A stretch of DNA of 9,300 nt from Rhodobacterales bacterium 34-62-10 (GTDB taxonomy: Bacteria; Pseudomonadota; Alphaproteobacteria; Rhodobacterales; Rhodobacteraceae). The position numbers were made by a program, and so were the translations under genes. Below the pieces are notes generated by a model. That model ran no database searches. It saw only the letters and a list, made by a program, of their open reading frames with translations, and was not told the origin of the DNA. The stretch lies in NCBI GenBank assembly GCA_002282555.1, contig NCJR01000060.1, forward strand, positions 1 to 9,300. Reading direction: 5' to 3'. Positions 1-5,625 of this stretch are shown piece after piece (position 1 is the stretch's first letter; each line of letters opens with the position of its first letter).

Positions 1-1027
1 TGCCTTGCCCGGTGCGGCGGGTTTGGGTCTTGGCACCGATGCCCCGCAACGCCAGCAGGGTGGGCGCGCCGCAGGTCTGGCGCTGCTGGGCAGCTTCCTC
101 ATGGAGCGTGGTCAGGACTACCGCCGCGCCATGTCATCGCCGCTGACCGGGGCCACCGCCTGTTCGCGCCTCTCGCCGCATCTGGCCTTTGGCACGCTGT
201 CTGTGCGTGAGGTGGAACAGGCCGCCGCCCAGCGCGCGGCACAGGTGCGCGGCGCGGGCGATGGCTGGTCAAAAGACAACTGGGCAGGGGCGGTGCAATC
301 CTTCCGCTCCCGCCTCGCGTGGCGCGATCATTTCATGCAGAAGCTTGAGGATGAACCCGCCCTTGAATGGCGCTGTCTGCATCCTGCCTATGACGGTCTG
401 CGTCCCTCGGTGCCCGATCCCGCGCGGCTGGTGGCGTGGCAGAAGGGCGAGGCGGGCCTGCCTTTCGTGGATGCCTGCATGCGGTCGCTGGCCGCCACAG
501 GCTGGCTCAATTTCCGGATGCGCAGCATGGTGATGGCGGTGGCGAGCTATCACCTCTGGCTGGACTGGCGCGCCACCGGCGCGCATCTGGCGCGGATGTT
601 CACGGATTATGAACCGGGCATCCACTGGTCACAGGTGCAGATGCAATCGGGCACCACGGGGATCAACACGCTGCGGATTTATAACCCCATCAAACAGGGG
701 CAGGATCAGGACCCTACGGGGGCGTTCACGCGCGCTTGGGTGCCTGAACTGGCCGCCGTGCCCGATGCCCTGCTGCAAGAACCGTGGCGCTGGGACGGGG
801 CGGCGCGGTTGCGCTATCCCGCGCCCATCGTGGATGTGAAACAGGCCGCAGCCTGGGCGCGCGACCGGGTCTGGGCGGTGCGGCAGGGCGAGGGGTTTCG
901 CGCCCAAGCCGCACAGGTCGTGCGCAAGCATGCCAGCCGCAAGGACGCCAAGGGCCGCTTCCGCCGCGATCCCGTGGCGGTCAAACCAGTCAAAAAGGAC
1001 AACCGGCAGATGGGTTTTGATTTCTGA
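1..1027 (+). CDS. Photolyase/cryptochrome-family FAD-binding protein (5' truncated by window edge)
   Basis: This is the C-terminal part of a DNA photolyase/cryptochrome-family flavoprotein. The reading frame is open from the first base, so the real start and any N-terminal antenna (Rossmann-like) domain lie upstream. The roughly 341 visible residues are the helical FAD-binding domain. They include the flavin-phosphate-type motif [13 protein letters not shown], the core helix WRDHF, then [20 protein letters not shown] (PFVDA and TGW are hallmarks of the family), LDWR, and the flavin-loop stretch [15 protein letters not shown] followed by [14 protein letters not shown]. The end (WVPELAAVP, then YPAPIVD) also matches class I photolyases. 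By manual comparison with E. coli PhrB, the Trp equivalents of W359 (LDWR) and W382 (HW, bases 626-628) are kept. The Asn next to flavin N5 and the surface W306 appear to be replaced. It may therefore be a light-dependent DNA repair enzyme or a photoreceptor; the sequence alone does not decide. Its stop overlaps the next start, so the two are probably co-translated. Confidence 0.9.
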   Translation, partial: ALPGAAGLGLGTDAPQRQQGGRAAGLALLGSFLMERGQDYRRAMSSPLTGATACSRLSPHLAFGTLSVREVEQAAAQRAAQVRGAGDGWSKDNWAGAVQSFRSRLAWRDHFMQKLEDEPALEWRCLHPAYDGLRPSVPDPARLVAWQKGEAGLPFVDACMRSLAATGWLNFRMRSMVMAVASYHLWLDWRATGAHLARMFTDYEPGIHWSQVQMQSGTTGINTLRIYNPIKQGQDQDPTGAFTRAWVPELAAVPDALLQEPWRWDGAARLRYPAPIVDVKQAAAWARDRVWAVRQGEGFRAQAAQVVRKHASRKDAKGRFRRDPVAVKPVKKDNRQMGFDF

Positions 1028-1200
1028 TGGCGATGCGGCGCAAATCCGATCTTCCGCAAAAGACCTGCGTCACCTGCGGGCGCCCCTTCACATGGCGCAA
1101 GAAATGGGAAAAGGTCTGGGACGAGGTCCGCTACTGCTCGGACCGCTGCCGGGGTGAGCGGGGCAAGACCAAGAACGGCACCCCCAAGCCCGGAAAATGA
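1027..1200 (+). CDS. DUF2256 small four-cysteine (putative zinc-binding) protein
   Basis: This 57-residue basic protein begins [12 protein letters not shown] and carries two cysteine pairs: C14-x2-C17 near the start, in a TCVTCGRPF context, and C37-x3-C41 in YCSDRC. Between them lies the Trp/Lys-rich segment WRKKWEKVW. This spacing and the TCxxCGRPFxWRKKW signature match the DUF2256 family, which is uncharacterised. The cysteine arrangement suggests a single zinc-binding knuckle, and the Lys/Arg-rich ends could bind nucleic acid; both are inference. Its ATG shares its first base with the photolyase stop (sequence TGATG), a typical arrangement for translational re-initiation, and no separate ribosome binding site stands out. 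Small DUF2256 proteins are, as far as I recall, often found beside photolyase/cryptochrome genes, which fits the placement here. A second in-frame ATG at codon 3 could also be the start. Confidence 0.85.
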   Translation: MAMRRKSDLPQKTCVTCGRPFTWRKKWEKVWDEVRYCSDRCRGERGKTKNGTPKPGK

Positions 1201-1209
1201 CGCGGTATT

Positions 1210-1226
1210 GGTCAGGTTTCCTGACC
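1210..1226. promoter_or_regulatory. Perfect inverted repeat upstream of the glcB promoter (candidate operator)
   Basis: The arms GGTCAGG and CCTGACC flank a TTT centre, giving a perfect 7-bp palindrome. It lies 8 bases upstream of the predicted -35 box of glcB, roughly 50 bases before the expected transcription start, a position typical of activator sites. It is also 10 bases after the DUF2256 stop, so it could be a short transcript-end hairpin, but no T-run follows it on the plus strand. A binding site for a GntR-type (GlcC-like) or other regulator is a guess; no such regulator gene is in the window. Confidence 0.5.
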
Positions 1227-1233
1227 GCCCATG

Positions 1234-1262
1234 TTGCCTATCGGAAACTTTGGTCCTAATAA
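1234..1262 (+). promoter_or_regulatory. Predicted sigma-70-type promoter of glcB-glcG
   Basis: The -35 element TTGCCT (1234-1239) and the -10 element TAATAA (1257-1262) are separated by exactly 17 bases, a near-consensus housekeeping promoter. Transcription would start near base 1269, leaving a leader of about 45 bases before the glcB ATG. The in-frame ATG at 1231 therefore sits at the promoter itself and cannot be the translation start. Confidence 0.65.
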
Positions 1263-1300
1263 GCGTCGCCATCAGGGTATGCGGCGGGATGCCGTGCGGA

Positions 1301-1307
1301 AAGGGAG
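1301..1307 (+). promoter_or_regulatory. Ribosome binding site that fixes the glcB start
   Basis: AAGGGAG lies 7 bases before the ATG at 1315, a strong Shine-Dalgarno match at ideal spacing. It supports starting malate synthase at [10 protein letters not shown] rather than at the upstream in-frame ATGs (1231, 1279). Confidence 0.8.
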
Positions 1308-1314
1308 CCAATCC

Positions 1315-3474
1315 ATGTCAGATCGCGTCACAACTCACGGGTTGCAGGTGGACCGCCAGCTGTTCGATTTCGTGCAAACGCAGGCGTTGCCGGGCACGGG
1401 TGTGGCTGCCGATGCCTTCTGGTCGGGCTTTGCCGGGTTGGTGCGGGACCTGACCCCCAAGAACCGCGCGCTGCTGGCCCGGCGCGAGGATCTGCAGGCC
1501 CAGATCGACGCATGGCACATCGCGCGCCGCAACCAATCGCATGACGCCGCCGCGTACAAGGCGTTTCTGGAACAGATCGGCTACCTTCTGCCCGAGGGCG
1601 GTGATTTCAAGATCGAGACCACGAATGTGGACCCCGAGATTGCCAGCATCCCCGGCCCGCAGCTTGTCGTGCCGATCACCAACGCCCGTTTCGCGCTGAA
1701 TGCCGCGAATGCCCGCTGGGGCAGCCTGTATGACGCGTTCTACGGCACCGATGCCATGGGGACCACACCGCCCAAAGGCGGTTACGACCGTGGCCACGGC
1801 GCCCGCGTCATCGCCCGCGCCCGCGTGTTTCTGGACGAGGCGTTCCCCGTCCAGGGCACCAGCCACGCCGATGCCCGCCGCTACCATGTGCAGGACGGCC
1901 AGCTGCTGATCGACGATCACCCGCTGATCACACCTGCCAAATTCGCAGGTTACCGCGGCCATCCCAAGGCCCCCGACGCGGTCCTGCTGGTCAATAGCGG
2001 GTTGCATGTCGAACTGGTCTTCGACCGCACCCATCCCATCGGGGCGCGCGATCAGGCGGGTCTGGCCGATGTCGTGCTGGAATCCGCCGTGTCCGCGATC
2101 ATGGATTGCGAGGATTCGGTGGCCTGCGTCGATGCCGAGGACAAGGTGCTGGCCTATGCCAACTGGCTGGGCCTGATGAAAGGCGATCTGGAGGAGACGT
2201 TTGAGAAGGGTGGCAAACCCATGACCCGCCGCCTGTCCCCCGACCGGACCTTCACCGCACCGGATGGCAGCACCATCACCCTCAAGGGCCGCGCCCTGCT
2301 CTGGGTGCGCAATGTCGGCCACCTGATGACCAACCCCGCCATTCTGGACGCCGAGGGGAACGAGGTGTTCGAGGGGCTGATGGACGCGATGATGACCGTC
2401 ACCATCGCCATGCATGACCTGCAAAAGCGCGGCAACTCCACCCTCGGGTCGGTCTATGTGGTGAAACCCAAGATGCACGGCCCCGATGAAGTGGCCTTCG
2501 CCGATGAAATCTTTGCCCGCGTCGAAGACGTCCTCGGTCTGCCCCGCAGCACCGTCAAGATCGGCGTGATGGACGAGGAGCGCCGCACCTCCGTCAACCT
2601 CAAGGAATGTATCCGCGCCGCCAAAACCCGCGTGGCCTTCATCAACACCGGGTTCCTGGATCGCACCGGGGATGAGATTCACACCTCGATGGAAGCAGGC
2701 CCCTTCAGCCGCAAGGATTTCATCAAGCGCAAGGGCTGGATCACCGCCTACGAAGACCTCAACGTTGATATCGGTCTGGAATGCGGTCTGTCCGGCAAGG
2801 CGCAGATCGGCAAGGGCATGTGGGCCATGCCCGATATGATGGCCGCGATGCTGGAGCAGAAGATCGGCCACCCCAAGGCGGGTGCCAATTGCGCATGGGT
2901 GCCCAGCCCCACCGCCGCCACGCTGCACGCGCTGCATTACCACAAGGTTGATGTTTTCGCGGTGCAGGCGCGTCTGGCAAAAGGTGGACGCCGCGGCCAT
3001 GTCGAAGGCGTGCTCGACATCCCGCTGGCCAGCTATCAGAAATGGACCGAGGCGCAGAAATTGGCCGAGGTTGAGAACAACGCCCAAGGCATCCTTGGCT
3101 ATGTCGTGCGCTGGATCGATCAGGGCGTGGGTTGCTCGAAAGTGCCCGATATCAACGATGTGGGCCTGATGGAGGATCGCGCGACCTGCCGCATCTCGGC
3201 GCAGCATGTGGCCAATTGGCTGCATCACGGCATCGTCAGCCGCGATCAGGTGATGGCCGCGATGCAGAAGATGGCCGCCGTGGTGGACCGTCAGAACGCG
3301 TCCGATCCGGCCTATCGCCCGATGGCCCCGGATTTCGACGGTATCGCGTTCAAGGCCGCCTGCGATCTGGTGTTTGAAGGCCGCGTGCAGCCCTCCGGCT
3401 ATACCGAGCCGGTGTTGCACCGCCGCCGTCTTGAATTCAAAGCCGCGCATCAAGCGCAAAGGGGTAACGCATGA
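1315..3474 (+). CDS. glcB: Malate synthase G
   Basis: Malate synthase G condenses glyoxylate with acetyl-CoA and water to give malate and CoA, in the cytoplasm. It is the second step of the glyoxylate shunt and the entry of glycolate-derived glyoxylate into central metabolism. At 719 residues it is full length for the G isoform (about 720), rather than the shorter A isoform. Visible landmarks are the [18 protein letters not shown] segment, the catalytic arginine in [16 protein letters not shown] (about R332), the magnesium ligands in [10 protein letters not shown] (about E421) and [12 protein letters not shown] (about D449), and the catalytic-base aspartate in [12 protein letters not shown] (about D621), with the conserved cysteine in [10 protein letters not shown] (about C607). 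The spacing of these residues matches the E. coli enzyme (R338, E427, D455, C617, D631). The start is chosen from the ribosome binding site at 1301-1307. The stop overlaps the glcG start. Nothing suggests truncation or damage. Confidence 0.97.
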   Translation: MSDRVTTHGLQVDRQLFDFVQTQALPGTGVAADAFWSGFAGLVRDLTPKNRALLARREDLQAQIDAWHIARRNQSHDAAAYKAFLEQIGYLLPEGGDFKIETTNVDPEIASIPGPQLVVPITNARFALNAANARWGSLYDAFYGTDAMGTTPPKGGYDRGHGARVIARARVFLDEAFPVQGTSHADARRYHVQDGQLLIDDHPLITPAKFAGYRGHPKAPDAVLLVNSGLHVELVFDRTHPIGARDQAGLADVVLESAVSAIMDCEDSVACVDAEDKVLAYANWLGLMKGDLEETFEKGGKPMTRRLSPDRTFTAPDGSTITLKGRALLWVRNVGHLMTNPAILDAEGNEVFEGLMDAMMTVTIAMHDLQKRGNSTLGSVYVVKPKMHGPDEVAFADEIFARVEDVLGLPRSTVKIGVMDEERRTSVNLKECIRAAKTRVAFINTGFLDRTGDEIHTSMEAGPFSRKDFIKRKGWITAYEDLNVDIGLECGLSGKAQIGKGMWAMPDMMAAMLEQKIGHPKAGANCAWVPSPTAATLHALHYHKVDVFAVQARLAKGGRRGHVEGVLDIPLASYQKWTEAQKLAEVENNAQGILGYVVRWIDQGVGCSKVPDINDVGLMEDRATCRISAQHVANWLHHGIVSRDQVMAAMQKMAAVVDRQNASDPAYRPMAPDFDGIAFKAACDLVFEGRVQPSGYTEPVLHRRRLEFKAAHQAQRGNA

Positions 3475-3893
3475 CAATCACATTGGAACAGGCGCAGACG
3501 ATGATTGCAGTCGCGCGCGACAAGGGCCGCGAGATGGGTCTGAAACCCCTCTCCGTGGCGGTGCTGGACGCAGGCGGGCATCTGCTGGCTTTTGCCCGCG
3601 AGGATGGCGCCAGCCCCGGCCGGTTCGAAATCGCACGCGGCAAGGCCTATGGATGTCTGATGCTGGGCATGCCCGGTTCCGCGATCCTTGCGCGGGCGGA
3701 ACAGCAGCCTTACTTCGTCGCGGCCCTGAACGGTGCCTATGACGGCAAGTTCATCCCGGTGCCGGGCGGCGTTCTGGTCCTGCAGGGCGAGGCCATCATC
3801 GGCGCGGTCGGCGTCACGGGCGACACCTCGGACAATGACGCGGCCGTGGCCGTGGCCGGGATCGAGGCGGCAGGGTTCACCGCCAAGGCGTGA
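3471..3893 (+). CDS. glcG: GlcG/HbpS family (DUF336) protein
   Basis: This 140-residue single-domain protein belongs to the GlcG/HbpS (DUF336) family. The signatures seen are [21 protein letters not shown] at about residues 27-47, [10 protein letters not shown] shortly after, and the C-terminal run [22 protein letters not shown]. Members include E. coli GlcG, encoded in the glycolate operon and of unknown function, and Streptomyces HbpS, a heme-binding redox-sensing protein. No signal peptide is visible, so it is probably cytoplasmic here. Its ATG overlaps the glcB stop (ATGA at 3471-3474), and an AAAGGGG ribosome binding site lies at 3458-3464 inside the end of glcB, so the two are translationally coupled. 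The pairing suggests a role linked to glyoxylate or glycolate use, possibly binding a small molecule or heme; this is inference. A strong terminator lies about 65 bases downstream. Confidence 0.88.
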   Translation: MTITLEQAQTMIAVARDKGREMGLKPLSVAVLDAGGHLLAFAREDGASPGRFEIARGKAYGCLMLGMPGSAILARAEQQPYFVAALNGAYDGKFIPVPGGVLVLQGEAIIGAVGVTGDTSDNDAAVAVAGIEAAGFTAKA

Positions 3894-3957
3894 TCCCGTC
3901 GCGCGCCGATCATCCCGACAACGGCGCGAAACCGCCGCAAATGCAGGCAATTGCAGC

Positions 3958-3983
3958 AAAGCGGGGCGTCAATGCCCCGCTTT
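3958..3983 (+). terminator. Rho-independent terminator of glcB-glcG
   Basis: AAAGCGGGGC (3958-3967) and GCCCCGCTTT (3974-3983) form a perfect 10-bp stem around the 6-base loop GTCAAT. The GC-rich core is followed by T-rich sequence (TTTCATGTTT). It is flanked symmetrically by A and T runs, but only plus-strand genes lie on both sides, so it most likely ends the glcBG transcript. Confidence 0.85.
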
Positions 3984-4055
3984 CATGTTTCATTGCCGGA
4001 CGGAAAGCTATATCTTGATACGTAACAGGCGCGTAACACTATCAGGACAGCAGAC

Positions 4056-4829
4056 ATGGCACGACCCGTCGTCGGCATCATCGGCAACCATCATCTGATC
4101 AATGACCAGTATCCGGCCCATGCGGGCGGCTCGATGAATTCCGAGGCGATTTCCTGCGTCTCGGGCTGTATGCCGCTGCTGATCCCCGCCGATCCGCGCT
4201 TCGTCTCGGTCGATGAACTGGTCGAGGTCTGTGACGGTTTCCTGCTCACGGGCGGTCGGCCCAACGTGCATCCCAACGAATATGGCGAGGCCGAGACCGA
4301 GGCGCATGGTGCTTTCGACCGCGCCCGCGACGCCATCGCCCTGCCACTGGTGCGCGCCTGCGTCGAACGCGGTCAGCCCTTTCTCGGCATCTGCCGGGGC
4401 TTTCAGGAAGTGAACGTCGCCATGGGCGGAAGCCTTTACCCGGAAATCCGCGACTTGCCGGGCCGGATGAACCACCGCATGCCCCCCGATGGCACGCTTG
4501 AGGAGAAATTTGCCCTGCGCCATGCCGTGAATTTCACCGAAGGCGGCGTGTTCCACCGTCTGATGGGCGCGTCCGAGGTGATGACGAATACCCTGCACGG
4601 CCAAGGTATCTGTCGCCCCGGTGCGCGGATCGTGATCGACGGCTACGCCCCCGATGGCACGCCCGAAGCGATCTATGTCAAGGATGCGCCCGGCTTTACC
4701 CTGTCGGTGCAATGGCACCCCGAATGGGACGCGGCCAATGATCCGGTCTCGCGTCCGCTGTTCACCGCCTTTGGCGATGCGGTGCGGGCTTGGGCGGCGC
4801 GCGGTGCGAAAGTGCTGAAATCCGCCTGA
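4056..4829 (+). CDS. Class I glutamine amidotransferase-like gamma-glutamyl hydrolase (peptidase C26, PuuD type)
   Basis: A 257-residue cytoplasmic protein of the class I glutamine amidotransferase fold, closest to gamma-glutamyl-GABA hydrolases (PuuD), which release GABA from gamma-glutamyl-GABA in putrescine breakdown. The nucleophile elbow is GICRGFQEVN, with catalytic Cys about residue 113. The His-Glu pair is in QWHPEW (about H221 and E223), almost the same numbering as E. coli PuuD (C114, H222, E224). Other family marks are the start PVVGIIGNHH, LLTGGRPNVHPNEYGE near residue 70, and HGQGI near 181. An AGGA sequence lies 8 bases before the ATG. It stands alone between intergenic gaps of about 160 and 175 bases, with no other polyamine genes beside it. 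The exact gamma-glutamyl substrate is therefore unproven; related C26 hydrolases act on other gamma-glutamyl compounds. The leader holds two CGTAACA direct repeats (4021 and 4032). Confidence 0.88.
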   Translation: MARPVVGIIGNHHLINDQYPAHAGGSMNSEAISCVSGCMPLLIPADPRFVSVDELVEVCDGFLLTGGRPNVHPNEYGEAETEAHGAFDRARDAIALPLVRACVERGQPFLGICRGFQEVNVAMGGSLYPEIRDLPGRMNHRMPPDGTLEEKFALRHAVNFTEGGVFHRLMGASEVMTNTLHGQGICRPGARIVIDGYAPDGTPEAIYVKDAPGFTLSVQWHPEWDAANDPVSRPLFTAFGDAVRAWAARGAKVLKSA

Positions 4830-4845
4830 CTTGAGGCAGCGCAAA

Positions 4846-4864
4846 GTGGCGCAGGCCGCGCCGT
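4846..4864 (+). terminator. Weak hairpin after the PuuD-like gene
   Basis: GGCGC (4848-4852) and GCGCC (4858-4862) pair around a 5-base loop, 18 bases after the stop, extendable by two G-T pairs. No T-run follows, so any termination would be inefficient or rho-assisted. Confidence 0.25.
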
Positions 4865-4901
4865 GATACCGTCTGGGTTGTCCCAAAAGCGTTACCCATT
4901 G

Positions 4902-4969
4902 ACCTGAATCACCTGACACTGCCTGACATCAAGGATTTCAACGCGTCAGGTGACAGGTTTTATCTCAGG
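4902..4969. promoter_or_regulatory. Cluster of phased CCTGA/TCAGG half-sites upstream of the HemG-like gene
   Basis: CCTGA occurs at 4902, 4912 and 4922, exactly 10 bases apart (about one helical turn). The reverse form TCAGG occurs at 4946-4950 and 4965-4969. Within this, CACCTGAC (4910-4917) and GTCAGGTG (4945-4952) form a perfect 8-bp inverted repeat with a 27-base gap. The cluster ends about 35 bases before the ATG at 5005. Such helically phased copies are typical of multi-site operators. I could not place a convincing -35/-10 pair, and the regulator is unknown. Confidence 0.4.
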
Positions 4970-5004
4970 GCCAGATGGAAACGCGATAACCCAAAGGTGC
5001 CACC

Positions 5005-5538
5005 ATGACCGTCCTGATCGCCTATGCCACGACCGAAGGCCAGACCCGCAAGATTGCCCGGTTCTGTGCCGATCACCTGATTGCACGCGGGCACAGCGTG
5101 GAACTCCTCCCGCTTGACGATGCGGACAGGGATGAACCCCTCGACATGGCGCGCTTTGACGCCGCTGTGCTGGCGGGGTCGGTCCATGGCGGGCGCTTGC
5201 AGCCGCAGTTGATCCGCTTTGCCGCGCAGCATGCGGCGGCGCTGAACGCGCGCCCGGGCCTGTTCCTGATGGTGTCGCTGGCCGCGGCCGGGAATGACCC
5301 GCAGGAACGCAGCGATCTGGTGCGGATTGCCACGGAATTCACCAAGACCGCCGGATGGTCCCCGTCCGAGGTGGTGCATGTGGCCGGGGCCTTCCGCTTC
5401 ACGCAATATGACTTTTTCAAAAGCCTTGCGATGCGCTGGATCGCCCATAACAAGGGCGAGGAGGTCGACCCCCACAGCGACAAGGAATATACCGACTGGG
5501 CCTCACTCGCCGCGCTGATGGACCGCTGGCCGGAGTGA
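5005..5538 (+). CDS. HemG-like flavodoxin-domain protein (putative protoporphyrinogen oxidase)
   Basis: A 177-residue flavodoxin-fold protein resembling HemG, the FMN-dependent, quinone-linked protoporphyrinogen IX oxidase of heme synthesis. The first strand and phosphate loop, VLIAYATTEGQTRKIA (residues 3-18), is the FMN-phosphate-binding signature. The strand AAVLAGSVHGGR follows at about 53-64. A long insert with FRFTQYDFFKS and ending KEYTDW (about residues 130-165) matches the extra loop that separates HemG from ordinary flavodoxins; E. coli HemG has RYPRYRWYDRF and YTDW in the same places and is 181 residues long. The ATG is preceded by AAAGGTG at 4993-4999. The gene stands alone, with no other heme genes nearby. 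Many Rhodobacteraceae use HemJ for this step and ubiquinone rather than menaquinone, so it may be a second oxidase or act on another substrate. The family call is firm; the reaction is inferred. Confidence 0.8.
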   Translation: MTVLIAYATTEGQTRKIARFCADHLIARGHSVELLPLDDADRDEPLDMARFDAAVLAGSVHGGRLQPQLIRFAAQHAAALNARPGLFLMVSLAAAGNDPQERSDLVRIATEFTKTAGWSPSEVVHVAGAFRFTQYDFFKSLAMRWIAHNKGEEVDPHSDKEYTDWASLAALMDRWPE

Positions 5539-5625
5539 CGGCGCAAAGGTTAAAATGTGGTGAATCCGCGCCGCCAAGCCATTGAAATCATTGACGCTGA
5601 AAAATGTCCCACGGTGGGCATGCCC

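Noticed and set aside
1231..1314. A 28-residue N-terminal extension of malate synthase from the ATG at 1231
   Set aside because: That ATG overlaps the predicted -35 box, and a strong ribosome binding site precedes the ATG at 1315, which also gives the normal family length.
1318..3477. A 719-codon open frame antisense to the whole of glcB
   Set aside because: It mirrors glcB almost exactly and is explained by the strong G/C third-position bias of a high-GC gene, which removes stops from that antisense frame. Its translation is His/Gly/Ala-rich with no recognisable domain and it has no ribosome binding site.
3993..4021. Possible promoter TTGCCG with TTGATA or TGATAC before the PuuD-like gene
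   Set aside because: The -35 is fair, but both -10 candidates at acceptable spacing match the consensus poorly; the better TATATC/TATCTT matches are too close to the -35.
4008..4919. A 303-codon minus-strand frame covering the PuuD-like gene
   Set aside because: The plus-strand frame carries a complete Cys-His-Glu amidotransferase triad; the opposite frame has no recognisable motif.
5539..5625. Possible terminators between the converging HemG-like and Hint/RTX genes
   Set aside because: CGGCGC/GCGCCG has a 23-base loop and no T-run on the plus strand. On the minus strand CCCA-CCG-TGGG before ACATTTTT has only a 4-bp stem. Neither is good enough to call.
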